DNA of 55,699 nt from a virus: positions 1-55,699 of IMG/VR virus record IMGVR_UViG_3300037993_000081; one strand, given 5' to 3'. The translations under genes were made by a program, and so were the position numbers. Numbering within the stretch: the stretch's first letter is position 1; every line of letters begins with the position of its first letter. Of the stretch, positions 39,356 to 46,923 are shown piece by piece. The notes under the pieces are model-generated. The model saw only the letters and a list, made by a program, of their open reading frames with translations, was not told where the DNA came from and made no database searches.

Positions 39356-41499
39356 ACGGTGATGGTGTTCTCCAAATAATCCATGTTGATCGGCGGCATC
39401 TTTTCGTTTGGGTTGCCGTACTTGGCCTGCTGGCGGTTCACAAGAACGTCTTCGCCGTGCGATGTGAAGTACGCCATCGCAATTGCTCGCAGGTTGTCAT
39501 CGTGCTTTCCGCTTTCGTGATCGAGTTTTGTTTTACCAGAAATAGATGTCTTTCGCACCCATGTCTTTAACTGCCGCAAGGTCATGGGATGGCTGATTTT
39601 GAGCCACCCCCCTTGCAGCGCATCAGTGAATCGGTTGAGCAACATCGGAACGCTCCAGGCATTTGAGAACCATCCGATCTTTTTCGCGTGTTCCTTGTTC
39701 ACCACCTTGTCATCGTAGGTGTGAAATCTGTGGTGCCAGAAAAATCCCATGAGCTTGAGCTGGAACTGGCAATCGTCTCCGTATCGAGCGCGTTGTTCGA
39801 TAATGAATTTCACGCCACGAGGGTCTTTCGTGTGCGCTCGCTGATAGTACCATTGGCCATAGTAGGCTGCTAGACACGCTGCAATCGAAACCATCTGCGG
39901 AGGGTTCACGCCATTTGATACAAATGTTGCCGCCTCTTCGTCACGCTCCATGCCCGTGTGATTCTCAAGTACCGTACAGACCGAGCGATCTTCGTCTGGG
40001 TAGCCAAGTCCGTCTGCCGTATCGATCCCGATGGAATAATTGCAGCCCTCTTCTGGATGCTTAAAAATCAGAACCTTATTGAAACAAAGCGTGTCATCCG
40101 TGTCCTTAAACTCTCGTAGCGGCACCATCTCCCAGAAATTCATCTGACCGCTTTTCGACTTCCAAGACACCGGGATGCGCGGCTTTGTGTCGTCAATCTC
40201 TTCCGGCTCCGGTTCGTAGGGTTCAATGTCCTGACCGATCAAAACAGACTTGCCGCAAATCGCATAAGATTCGTATTGCTTTTCGCTGCGGTTCCGCACT
40301 TCGTAGATCACATCTTCCGAGAACACGAGATCGTCTTTTGACTGTAAGGCTTCGTCATCGGTCACGGGGTATTGCGACAGGAAGACTTTGATGGTGTGGC
40401 TTTGAACCGCTTCTCTGTATTTTGTCTCCCAAAACCATGCCTGCTCGGGCGGCATTGCCCAATCTCCACCCATGATTCGCGCCAGGTAGTCAGTCGAGCG
40501 AATGTACAGCTCTGCCTTCCGCTGCATCCTCTTCGTCTCGTCCAGAGGTCTCCAAAGCTCAGGAATGGGGTGTTGGCGCAACCAATCGGGTTGCGGATAA
40601 AGGTCCGTAGCGCACGGCCACGTAATGAACATGCAAAGGAACCGACCACCATTTGCGCGTTCTGCTTTGTAGTAGCGCCATTTCTCGGCCTGCCAACTTG
40701 TCGAGTCTCCGCCAGTTCCTTCGAGCACAAAAAAACATTTACGCGAAGAGTGAACGGCAGGAAACAATCCTTCTTCGAGAACTTTCTTTGGTCGCGGGAT
40801 GTCGGCAATCTCTGAAATATGCACCGCTGTGGGAGTCCAACCTTGCGCGATACCCATTGCCTGCGAGCCACTCTGAATCGAGAGAATCGAACCGTTCGAC
40901 CATGATGGCGTTGATGCTTTTGTGGACACCTTAACCGGACCAAGCCAGAACGGTTGACGCTCCTCGCAGATTTCCAACATCCTGCCAATCAGTTCTGAGT
41001 TGGTCGCTTTCACTGAGGCCATGACCGCCTGCGTGTGTGGAATAAAATTCAGTCGGTGCTTGAACTTCATCGCCACTGCCGTCGTGATTCCGACCTGCCG
41101 ACTCTTAATGCAGAACAGTTCTATCGCCCACTGATTTTCATCAAACGGTTCAAGTATCTTGTGAAAAATCTCTTGCGACTTCCGAGGCTTGTAGCGGAAG
41201 ATTTCGTTCTGCTCATTGCAAATCCACGCGTATCGACTTTCCCAATATGCCGAATCAGCGAAACATAGAAACTGTTCTCCGATGATCCATTTCTGGATTT
41301 CTTTCTTCCGGCGCTCGGTCAGTCGCACGCCGTCTTTTATGTCGATATACTTGTTGGTCTGATTTTTTTCGATCTTGACAAGCGAATCAATGTAGTTTGA
41401 AAACTCTTCGACTTCCCCAATGGAGTGATACTGCGGTCGCCATCCTTCGCGTGCTTCAAAGGCGTCGATAGTCGCTGTGATGACCCGAGGCGAGTACAT
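39352..41499 (-). CDS. Terminase large subunit
   Basis: A 715-residue protein starting at ATG 41499 (TTG 41511 is in frame upstream). FCIKSRQVGITTAVA is a terminase-style Walker A, and TAVHISEIADIPRP serves as the Walker B/coupling region. The nuclease half has SIGIDTADGLGYPDEDRSV, VKFIIEQRARYGDD and GKHDDNLRAIAMA, giving the three acidic residues of the RNase H-like fold. It packages DNA into the prohead through the portal. Preceded by small genes likely including the small subunit. Length is at the upper end for the family. Confidence 0.85.
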   Translation of the reverse strand: MYSPRVITATIDAFEAREGWRPQYHSIGEVEEFSNYIDSLVKIEKNQTNKYIDIKDGVRLTERRKKEIQKWIIGEQFLCFADSAYWESRYAWICNEQNEIFRYKPRKSQEIFHKILEPFDENQWAIELFCIKSRQVGITTAVAMKFKHRLNFIPHTQAVMASVKATNSELIGRMLEICEERQPFWLGPVKVSTKASTPSWSNGSILSIQSGSQAMGIAQGWTPTAVHISEIADIPRPKKVLEEGLFPAVHSSRKCFFVLEGTGGDSTSWQAEKWRYYKAERANGGRFLCMFITWPCATDLYPQPDWLRQHPIPELWRPLDETKRMQRKAELYIRSTDYLARIMGGDWAMPPEQAWFWETKYREAVQSHTIKVFLSQYPVTDDEALQSKDDLVFSEDVIYEVRNRSEKQYESYAICGKSVLIGQDIEPYEPEPEEIDDTKPRIPVSWKSKSGQMNFWEMVPLREFKDTDDTLCFNKVLIFKHPEEGCNYSIGIDTADGLGYPDEDRSVCTVLENHTGMERDEEAATFVSNGVNPPQMVSIAACLAAYYGQWYYQRAHTKDPRGVKFIIEQRARYGDDCQFQLKLMGFFWHHRFHTYDDKVVNKEHAKKIGWFSNAWSVPMLLNRFTDALQGGWLKISHPMTLRQLKTWVRKTSISGKTKLDHESGKHDDNLRAIAMAYFTSHGEDVLVNRQQAKYGNPNEKMPPINMDYLENTITV

Positions 41500-41500
41500 T

Positions 41501-41695
41501 TCAATCTTCAATCTCTAAAAACACCGGGGAGTTGGATTGACCCAAGGGTATGATCCCAATGAAAGCCCCAACTTCCCTACTGATGGCTTGCACTGCGTAA
41601 CGCAAGGTGCGCGTATCCATACACGCTACGCCACTATGACCATCAGATTCCTTCAATTCCCACTCTCCAGCATCTTGCTTCGGTCGTGCTGCCAC
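41501..41695 (-). CDS. Small hypothetical protein before terminase
   Basis: A 64-residue protein from GTG 41695, which has CAGGAAAA before it. It overlaps the upstream gene's last 43 bases and ends just before the terminase start. Sequence MAARPKQDAGEWELKES, then RTLRYAVQAISREVGAFIGI. It could also begin at a later ATG (41620, MDTRTLRYAV). No family recognised; real coding status is moderate. Confidence 0.4.
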   Translation of the reverse strand: MAARPKQDAGEWELKESDGHSGVACMDTRTLRYAVQAISREVGAFIGIIPLGQSNSPVFLEIED

Positions 41696-42378
41696 TTTTC
41701 CTGCCGGTCGGTAATCATCGGGAAAAGCTCGTTCACTTCTGGCGCGGTCGCTTCGCTGGCATCGTTTTGCTTGCCATCTTCCGGTTTCCCAAAATTGAAG
41801 TTGATACTCGGTCCTTTTGGAGTCTGCAAGAAACCAACCGCTTCGTGCATCATTCTTTTGGCTTGCACTGCTCCCGGCACCATCGCGTCTTGAATACTAG
41901 CGCTAACTAAATCTGGATGTGCATCGAGTGCACGCATAGCGCTTTTCTGCACTTGTGTGGCTTTAAATGAGAACATCATTGCACCCAATAGTTCCGCAAA
42001 ATTACAATGCGCTTTGAGTGCAATCGCCTCAAAAGAAATTTGTTTTCGGTCACATGAAGGAATCGCATCGTATACCTTCAAAAAACTGACTACGGAAGGT
42101 TCTTCTGAAAACCTTATTGCGTCAAGAACGGATCGCCGAGTAGGAAAATAGGACGTGATATTCGGCACGGTCTCAACTTGGCTTGGTTTGATTCCCGTCC
42201 CTTTCAGGAAACGGAGGAGCGATGCGTCCCGTCGCGGTAGCCGCCGCAGTGCCACTTTCTTCGAGCCGCTTAGCGAACCTAGAAGGGCCAGCCGCGCTCT
42301 CCGTTTCCGCGATCCATTCGTCAGTCGGTTTGTCGTTGTACTGCTCGCGTCGTTCGTCGGCTCGGATAATTTCTGCAT
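41653..42378 (-). CDS. Possible terminase small subunit
   Basis: A 241-residue frame from ATG 42378 (AAGGTGAAAC upstream), which overlaps the gene at 42173-42508 by 206 bases. A shorter start at GTG 42168 (167 residues), just past that gene's stop, is equally possible. The shared core (FPTRRSVLDAIRFSEEP, FEAIALKAHCNFAELL, SAMRALDAHPDLVSASIQ) is helical and may include a DNA-binding region. Position directly upstream of the large subunit favours a small-subunit role. The low-complexity N-terminal 60 residues argue for the shorter form. Confidence 0.5.
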   Translation of the reverse strand: MQKLSEPTNDASSTTTNRLTNGSRKRRARLALLGSLSGSKKVALRRLPRRDASLLRFLKGTGIKPSQVETVPNITSYFPTRRSVLDAIRFSEEPSVVSFLKVYDAIPSCDRKQISFEAIALKAHCNFAELLGAMMFSFKATQVQKSAMRALDAHPDLVSASIQDAMVPGAVQAKRMMHEAVGFLQTPKGPSINFNFGKPEDGKQNDASEATAPEVNELFPMITDRQEKWQHDRSKMLESGN

Positions 42379-42508
42379 CACGTTTCACCTTCGGAGCGGG
42401 AAATTGTTTGTCGAACTTCTCTCGCTCAAGTTTAAGCCATCCTTCCAAGGCGGAGGCAATACGCTCCATCGCCCGCGTGTCACGTGTGAATTCGTCTTCA
42501 ATGCTCAT
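42173..42508 (-). CDS. Hypothetical helical protein upstream of the packaging genes
   Basis: A 111-residue, highly charged, helical protein (MERIASALEGWLKLEREKFD, VKRDAEIIRADERREQYNDK) ending in a Pro/Gly-rich tail. It is ATGA-coupled to the gene upstream. The N-terminal 75 residues look like genuine coding sequence, so I treat it as real in spite of the overlap. Function unknown; it could be part of the small-terminase module. Confidence 0.5.
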   Translation of the reverse strand: MSIEDEFTRDTRAMERIASALEGWLKLEREKFDKQFPAPKVKRDAEIIRADERREQYNDKPTDEWIAETESAAGPSRFAKRLEESGTAAATATGRIAPPFPERDGNQTKPS

Positions 42509-42897
42509 GACTTGACCTTTCTCGGGGCGTATTTCAGGTGCTTTGTGACCTTCTTGCCGTCGATCACGGTCTGCACAGGAACGGCTTGGTCAGTCTCCTG
42601 GCGTAGTTGGTTAGGAGGCATCGGCTCGACCATCAAAGTCGCCTCCACGGTTTCCGGTTCGCTCTCTGAAGCCAATCCTGAGTCGAGTTCGACCGTAGCA
42701 GCTACGTTGTTGCTAACGTCTGGACGTGCAATGTCGGTTAAGATCATCTTGACGAATACCTCTATCCTTACTTTGGCGTAAGAATTTCCAAGGCTTAAGT
42801 GGCAGTTCTTTTGCATACACTCGCGCAATTTGAACAGCGTTGCTTCTTGAATCTCTTCGCCGTTAAGAGGGAGCGGGATGCTCTTCTCCGATTCCAT
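42505..42897 (-). CDS. Hypothetical early protein
   Basis: A 130-residue protein starting at ATG 42897 (GTG 42900 is in frame), overlapping the upstream stop. LNGEEIQEATLFKLRECMQK, then SLGNSYAKVRIEVFVKMILT, suggests an alpha/beta fold. The C-terminus ends IDGKKVTKHLKYAPRKVKS, a basic segment. No family recognised. Confidence 0.45.
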   Translation of the reverse strand: MESEKSIPLPLNGEEIQEATLFKLRECMQKNCHLSLGNSYAKVRIEVFVKMILTDIARPDVSNNVAATVELDSGLASESEPETVEATLMVEPMPPNQLRQETDQAVPVQTVIDGKKVTKHLKYAPRKVKS

Positions 42898-43292
42898 CAC
42901 TTCTTCTCCGGCTTCTTGGTGGCATCATCAAACTTTTTAGGAACCGGACGCAAGGCAATCCTGCCCACAGCCACATCCTTGCACTCGGGAAGTGTGGGAC
43001 CGTCGCACAAGGAATACTCTTCGCCGGTGATCTTCCGAGAACTGTAAACCTGCGAAGCAAGCTCTTGGAGTTTTTTCTGGGCATCGTTTGCACGCTGATA
43101 TTCGGGCATGCGTTGCAAGAGGGTTTGCAACACCTGAGATGCCGTGAGTTGCTCTTTTTGAGCGGCCAATAAACCAATTTCTTCCTCTGCGGAGATCGCT
43201 GCGACCGGCTTTGTTTCCTGCTTTTTATCCTGTGTGACCGCTTGGACGAGTAAAATACAGAACAACAACACTAACGCGTAAAGCATTTTCAT
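42897..43292 (-). CDS. Small secreted protein with signal peptide
   Basis: A 131-residue protein starting at ATG 43292 after AAGGAGAATTG. Signal peptide MLYALVLLFCILLVQAVTQ is followed by a Lys/Glu-rich helical body (AAQKEQLTASQVLQTLLQRM) and a Cys pair (LCDGPTLPEC). A periplasmic location is likely. It lies between an XRE regulator and packaging genes and has no recognised family. It belongs to a set of phage-coded Sec substrates in this window. Confidence 0.5.
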   Translation of the reverse strand: MKMLYALVLLFCILLVQAVTQDKKQETKPVAAISAEEEIGLLAAQKEQLTASQVLQTLLQRMPEYQRANDAQKKLQELASQVYSSRKITGEEYSLCDGPTLPECKDVAVGRIALRPVPKKFDDATKKPEKK

Positions 43293-43294
43293 TT

Positions 43295-43498
43295 TCAATT
43301 CTCCTTGTGTCGTTCAACAAGAGCTTCAAATTCGTTCAGGTGACGCAGCGTTGGCCGGTAAGTACCCCTCTCGATGTACTGTACTGCTCTCTGGCTGATC
43401 CCGAGACACAAAGCCAACATCCCCTGACTCATTCTCTTCGCTTTCCTGAATCGGCGGAAGCGGACAGCGGCGGAGATCATGCGGATTGATTTCGGCAT
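43295..43498 (-). CDS. XRE-family (HTH_3) regulator
   Basis: A 67-residue protein. RFRRFRKAKRMSQGMLALCL then GISQRAVQYIERGTYRP is a Cro/CI-type helix-turn-helix (about residues 12-50). Starts at ATG 43498 with GGAAATGT upstream. A 16-bp palindrome at 43517-43532, 19 bases upstream of the start codon, matches sites elsewhere in the window (48711-48726, 52734-52749, 33661-33676), so self-regulation is plausible. It may be the phage repressor or an early-late switch. Confidence 0.7.
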   Translation of the reverse strand: MPKSIRMISAAVRFRRFRKAKRMSQGMLALCLGISQRAVQYIERGTYRPTLRHLNEFEALVERHKEN

Positions 43499-43516
43499 AC
43501 ATTTCCAGCCCCAAAA

Positions 43517-43532
43517 AGTCTAATTTCAGACT
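43517..43532. promoter_or_regulatory. 16-bp operator-like palindrome upstream of the XRE gene
   Basis: AGTCTAATTTCAGACT: 5-bp arms AGTCT/AGACT around a 6-bp centre. It lies 19 bases upstream of the XRE start and inside the 89-base gap 43499-43587. It matches the pattern WGTCT-N6-AGACW, seen also at 48711, 52734 and 33661. Confidence 0.5.
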
Positions 43533-43587
43533 GGTAAAAATTGGGAACGGTTCACACAGCCCGCTCCCATCGCTGTCTCTTCCAGTT

Positions 43588-44187
43588 TCAGTTTGCGCTG
43601 AGTGTAAGCGTTGCCGACACCGCAGGCGGTGGAGGCGGAGCCTGAACCGTCAAAATGTCACTGGCGGTAAGATTGTTGACTGGATCAGTTCCGCTAATGT
43701 TCGCCGTGCCCGCCGACACTCCGGTTGCAACTCCGGTCACAGGATCAACGGTTGCTACTGCTGTGTTATCTGACGTGAACGCAGGCGTTCCGGCATCGGG
43801 CACTACCACACCCGTACCGCTTGGCCCCGACCACTCTTGGAACAACGAATTCGCTGTCCCGCCGACAAGGATTGTTGCTGCCATAGCAGGTTTCCTTTCT
43901 ATAAACAATTCGAGTGTAGCCGATTGTGGACGATGCAGAAAGTTCCAAGTCGCATCCACCCGCTCAAGAATCAGGTCCAACTCGGAGATGATGATGTTCT
44001 CTTTGTCGATAATTTCCTGAGTCCTGTCGTGCGGCATTGTCGCTTTGAGTTTGTTGTGCGAGACGATCAAATCGGAGAGTGCGCCTTCGATGAACTTGTT
44101 GTGCGTGTTAGCCTCTTCCTCTAGCCAATGATGGCAGGGACTCTCTCGGAGACCGCAAACGGTACATATAAAACTGAACACCGGCAT
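43588..44187 (-). CDS. Zinc-finger/helical protein fused to a BIG2-type Ig domain
   Basis: A 199-residue protein starting at ATG 44187, coupled to the RHH gene. N-terminus: Cys pair ICTVCGL and CHHWLEEEANTHNK, then a charged helical region (IDKENIIISELDLILERVDA). C-terminal ~97 residues carry a BIG2-like Ig fold: DAGTPAFTSDNTAVATVDPV, then TGVATGVSAGTANISGTD, DILTVQAPPPPPA. An in-frame ATG at 43884 with AAAGGAAACC nine bases before it could make the Ig part alone. Function unknown; Ig domains decorate phage capsids or mediate adhesion. The upstream XRE gap follows its stop. Confidence 0.5.
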   Translation of the reverse strand: MPVFSFICTVCGLRESPCHHWLEEEANTHNKFIEGALSDLIVSHNKLKATMPHDRTQEIIDKENIIISELDLILERVDATWNFLHRPQSATLELFIERKPAMAATILVGGTANSLFQEWSGPSGTGVVVPDAGTPAFTSDNTAVATVDPVTGVATGVSAGTANISGTDPVNNLTASDILTVQAPPPPPAVSATLTLSAN

Positions 44188-44369
44188 CACACATCTCTTT
44201 TCTGTGAGGAGACGACAACTGCATCCCCGCCCCTTTCCTCACTGCAACACCCTAGTGCTTCAGCGAGAAACGATGGAAGCCAATCCTTCTGGGTCATGTT
44301 CTCTTCCGCACATCTGATCCTGATCGCCTTCAAAAGTTCATCGCTGACCTCAACGTTGATGTTCGGCAC
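44187..44369 (-). CDS. Ribbon-helix-helix-like small regulator
   Basis: A 60-residue protein. VPNINVEVSDELLKAIRIRC then ENMTQKDWLPSFLAEAL fits an RHH repressor: a short N-terminal strand followed by two helices. I use GTG 44369, which has AAGG about seven bases upstream; GTG 44375 is an alternative start. It is coupled to the downstream Ig-containing gene by TGATG. The promoter and TTAGTAC direct repeats just upstream (44376-44404) may be its operator. Confidence 0.5.
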   Translation of the reverse strand: MPNINVEVSDELLKAIRIRCAEENMTQKDWLPSFLAEALGCCSEERGGDAVVVSSQKRDV

Positions 44370-44375
44370 ATGCAC

Positions 44376-44404
44376 ACCTTAGTACACTTAGTACGACGTG
44401 TCAA
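44376..44404 (-). promoter_or_regulatory. Promoter with direct-repeat operator for the RHH gene
   Basis: On the minus strand, TTGACA (complement of 44399-44404) is a perfect -35, 17 bases from a weak -10 TAAGGT (complement of 44376-44381; 3 of 6). Two TTAGTAC repeats, 9 bases apart (44379-44385, 44388-44394), lie between and over the -10. Short direct repeats are the usual binding sites of RHH repressors. Confidence 0.45.
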
Positions 44405-44405
44405 G

Positions 44406-44876
44406 CTAGAACTTCGCGCACCAGGCCTGCTTGCCATCCTCGCTGACAAGCCGGACTTGGCTTAAATCGACACACGACCACTCCCTGTTTGGAATGCACC
44501 CATATCCACCGCCGCCGTAAATACCAATCTGAGTATCGGCTGGACAATCCCACCAATCATTCACAAGTATCACCTCGTGGTGGATCGCCGGAACGACCAT
44601 CGGGGCGGGCGGTTCCCAATGTACCACAGTGACCTCCGGTGCGAGCAATGAGCAAGGGGGCAACACAAATACCGGCATCCCAGTTGGAAAAACAGCCGAC
44701 GCCAATAATTCCGGCTCTGGCAGCGGCAGTGTGGGATGGCGGGTCACGGCGGGTAGGCAATATTCGTCCAACATCTGCCTCCATCCATACCCCGTACGCT
44801 GTGTACAAACGAAGTCCCCAGTACCTTGCCCCCACCCGACCGCTGCCAGCAGCAGCACAACGCACAAGAGTCTCAC
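44406..44876 (-). CDS. Small Cys-rich secreted protein
   Basis: A 156-residue protein from GTG 44876, GTGA-coupled. Signal peptide MRLLCVVLLLAAVGWGQ. The mature part has about nine cysteines and Pro-rich stretches (LPLPEPELL, VLPPCSLLAP), ending WCAKF. Probably periplasmic or outer-surface with disulfides. No family recognised; the large number of secreted products in this phage suggests envelope remodelling. Confidence 0.5.
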   Translation of the reverse strand: MRLLCVVLLLAAVGWGQGTGDFVCTQRTGYGWRQMLDEYCLPAVTRHPTLPLPEPELLASAVFPTGMPVFVLPPCSLLAPEVTVVHWEPPAPMVVPAIHHEVILVNDWWDCPADTQIGIYGGGGYGCIPNREWSCVDLSQVRLVSEDGKQAWCAKF

Positions 44877-45001
44877 ATTAGGCCCCCTTTCTTGAGAATC
44901 TCCTCAAGGTGGTCTAGGCGAGCATTCGCCATCCATCCAAGGAGTATTCCTATTAGGGCAAGAAACAACAGCACCCAGTCCGTTTTAACTTGTTCGTTCA
45001 C
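44873..45001 (-). CDS. Tiny single-TM membrane peptide
   Basis: A 42-residue protein starting at GTG 45001 with GGAGCAGAC upstream, GTGA-coupled to the gene upstream. VNEQVKTDWVLLFLALIGIL is followed by MANARLDHLEEILKKGG: one helix and a short helical tail. Similar to small phage inner-membrane peptides. Function unknown. Confidence 0.45.
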   Translation of the reverse strand: MNEQVKTDWVLLFLALIGILLGWMANARLDHLEEILKKGGLM

Positions 45002-45777
45002 GTCTGCTCCTTCCCGGCTACCTGCTCCAGCGCAGCCTCGAATCCGCAATCGCACGGTAAGGGTTTAACTCGTGGCTTTTTCGTTGCACATTGAGCCGTA
45101 TGTGTTCCAAACTCGCAGAGCGCTTCTGTCAGGCTGCGTACCTGCTCCTGGTGCTCCGCGACGGGCATATACTCTATTCCGCCCCACGTAACTCGTTGCA
45201 GTTGCTTCTGGAGGCTACGTACCTGCTCGCGTAGCCTCTCAGCCTCCTGATAGGCATTCGCGACGGGCATATACTCTATTCCGCCCCACGTAACTCGTTG
45301 CAGTTGCTTCTGGAGGCTACGTACCTGCTCGCGTAGCCTCTCAGCCTCCTGATAGGCATTCAAATAGCATGTTTGAAGCGCGGCATATTTGTCGCTCAGT
45401 CCCTCCGCTCCAGCATAACGAATGTCGTGGAGCACGTCTGTGGATGTCCTTGGTGTATCCGGCACAGTATTTCCGATCTGATTCTCTGGTTTCTCTGCTA
45501 CACTCGGCGGAGTGTTGCTCAATCCCTCCGCTGGCGGTGCGGGCGCTTGCTCGACAGCCACGTGACAACCTTCACCAGAACTTAGTGGCAGGTGGCAAAG
45601 CTGGCATACGTCGAGTTTGAAATCGTTCGACGTGGCGCTATTAGTGAGTGCGGGTGCTTGCTCGTTGTGCCAGTGCCAAGGGTCGCCGCACATTTCACGA
45701 GGCATTCCCTCGATCCACTTGTAACCACAGTGGCACGTCGGGCAACTCTCGGGCGCTTGCTTGGATGGATCAGTCAT
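44998..45777 (-). CDS. Coiled-coil protein with a tandem 34-residue repeat and Cys pairs
   Basis: A 259-residue protein starting at ATG 45777 with GAGGTG upstream. The N-terminus has CPTCHCGYKW and CQLCHLPLSSGEGC Cys pairs suggestive of zinc binding. The middle has a 34-residue unit (NAYQEAERLREQVRSLQKQL...) twice, in frame and DNA-identical, forming a coiled coil, then EHQEQVRSLTEALCEFGTH. The C-terminus has further Cys (CDCGFEAALEQV). Function unknown. Confidence 0.5.
   Translation of the reverse strand: MTDPSKQAPESCPTCHCGYKWIEGMPREMCGDPWHWHNEQAPALTNSATSNDFKLDVCQLCHLPLSSGEGCHVAVEQAPAPPAEGLSNTPPSVAEKPENQIGNTVPDTPRTSTDVLHDIRYAGAEGLSDKYAALQTCYLNAYQEAERLREQVRSLQKQLQRVTWGGIEYMPVANAYQEAERLREQVRSLQKQLQRVTWGGIEYMPVAEHQEQVRSLTEALCEFGTHTAQCATKKPRVKPLPCDCGFEAALEQVAGKEQT
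45157..45360. repeat. Perfect 102-bp tandem duplication
   Basis: Two 102-base units (45157-45258 and 45259-45360), identical by eye, in frame inside the coiled-coil gene. 102 bases is 34 codons, so the protein frame is kept. Identity suggests a very recent duplication. Confidence 0.9.
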
Positions 45778-45940
45778 AGCACACCTCAATTTTGATTATG
45801 CGTGGAGTTTTTAGGTATTGCTCGCGTTTCCATCGTACTGCCGCAGGATAGGTGAAAAATGTCGCGGGCACGCCGAGGTTCCTCTCAGTGATAGTGCCGT
45901 CTGGAAAGACAAGCACCCATAAATAACCCTTCCTATTCAC
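45770..45940 (-). CDS. Small hypothetical protein
   Basis: A 56-residue protein starting at GTG 45940 with GAGGAGGAAAC upstream. VNRKGYLWVLVFPDGTITER, then FFTYPAAVRWKREQYL, KTPRIIKIEVCYD: one compact alpha/beta domain of the sort common in phage early regions. It overlaps the downstream gene's start by 8 bases. Confidence 0.5.
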   Translation of the reverse strand: MNRKGYLWVLVFPDGTITERNLGVPATFFTYPAAVRWKREQYLKTPRIIKIEVCYD

Positions 45941-46070
45941 GTTTCCTCCTCTGCTCGCTCGTGCTCTCCGCTGCGCCCGCAAGTCCCGAAGACTCTTATG
46001 CGGCTTTAGAGACCGCTAGCAATCTCGCACCGAAGCGGGCGCACCGCAAAGCACGAACCGCGCTACTCAC

Positions 46071-46268
46071 TTATGGGCTTACAAATTCTCCGTTGGACGG
46101 ATCGAGACCATAGCCATCCGGCATTTTATATTTCCGTCGAAGGAGTTCAACTTCCCATGCGGGATCGCCCATTGGCATCCCGCCAGAAAGAAACATTCCT
46201 GAAACTCTTTGCGCGGTTTTCACACATTCCAATTCTTCCGTCGTCACAAACTTGCCCGTTCTTTGCAT
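46071..46268 (-). CDS. Small hypothetical early protein
   Basis: A 65-residue protein with GGAGGAATT before ATG 46268. MQRTGKFVTTEELECVKTAQ then LRRKYKMPDGYGLDPSNGEF. No domain recognised. Repeat copy A lies 17 bases upstream of its start codon, so its expression may be controlled through that element. The 130 bases beyond its stop (45941-46070) show no gene. Confidence 0.5.
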   Translation of the reverse strand: MQRTGKFVTTEELECVKTAQRVSGMFLSGGMPMGDPAWEVELLRRKYKMPDGYGLDPSNGEFVSP

Positions 46269-46285
46269 AATTCCTCCATGCGCCC

Positions 46286-46328
46286 GCTATCGCCATCTCC
46301 CGCGTTCACGCGCCTGCCCCGGTTTTGC
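46286..46328. repeat. Intergenic repeat, copy A
   Basis: Copy A of GCTATCGC(N)nTCTCCCGCGTTCACGCGCC... with CGCG-TTCA-CGCG inside. Its minus-strand sequence precedes the start at 46268 by 17 bases. It also covers the 3' end of the gene at 46306. Other copies at 46640 and 47493. Confidence 0.6.
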
Positions 46329-46593
46329 GATACAAGTTTTCGCCGATGTCGTCAGTCCCTACTATTTCATACTCGCCTTTTTCTACAAGCGGCATAATCG
46401 CCTGAGTCATTTCTATCGCTAATTTTGCGACTCTAATCTGATCTGCACTTGGTTCTTCTATGTTGAGACGACAGCACGATTCCTCGATAGCTAACCGAAT
46501 GCCGGAACGATACGGTTCAGTAAAACTATCGGCCATTGCTGTAATGTGGGCAAAAAGACGTTGTAACCTTTCAATGCTAATTGGCTCCTTCAT
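46306..46593 (-). CDS. Small hypothetical early protein
   Basis: A 95-residue mainly helical protein with GAGGTGATCT before ATG 46593. MKEPISIERLQRLFAHITA then AIEESCCRLNIEEPSADQ. The last 8 codons lie in repeat copy A, giving YRKTGAGA. Repeat copy B lies 46 bases upstream of the start. No family recognised. Confidence 0.5.
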   Translation of the reverse strand: MKEPISIERLQRLFAHITAMADSFTEPYRSGIRLAIEESCCRLNIEEPSADQIRVAKLAIEMTQAIMPLVEKGEYEIVGTDDIGENLYRKTGAGA

Positions 46594-46639
46594 AGATCAC
46601 CTCACTTTCTATCTGCGGGCGTGCCCCCGCTCTTTGTGC

Positions 46640-46684
46640 GCTATCGCCCTCTCCCGCGTTCACGCGCCCGATTCCGGGATTGCG
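46640..46684. repeat. Intergenic repeat, copy B
   Basis: Shares GCTATCGCC, TCTCCCGCGTTCACGCGCC and a CCGGG segment with copy A and C. It precedes, in minus-strand direction, the start at 46593 by 46 bases. Confidence 0.6.
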
Positions 46685-46722
46685 CCAGATTGCTCCTGTC
46701 CATTGAGCCGACCTCGGCTGCG

Positions 46723-46923
46723 TTAGTCTATGGTGGTCACGATTTGACACGCACAATAAGTTAGTAGCGCGATTCCGGCAGAAAGCATGATGATTGGTGG
46801 AATATATTCCCAAGAATAACCTGAACCACCAATTTCTACGATCTTCCCAACCATCGCCAGACAGGCACTAGCACAGCCGATGATGATAAAGGATAGTATC
46901 AGTCCAATAACTCGCGTTGTCAT
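46723..46923 (-). CDS. Two-TM membrane protein
   Basis: A 66-residue protein starting at ATG 46923; AGGAGAATGAC is upstream. TTRVIGLILSFIIIGCASAC and WEYIPPIIMLSAGIALLTYC are TM helices. A GGGGCACGCCCGCAG-like block lies upstream of the ribosome site and recurs upstream of the gene at 46593. Function unknown. Confidence 0.5.
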   Translation of the reverse strand: MTTRVIGLILSFIIIGCASACLAMVGKIVEIGGSGYSWEYIPPIIMLSAGIALLTYCACQIVTTID

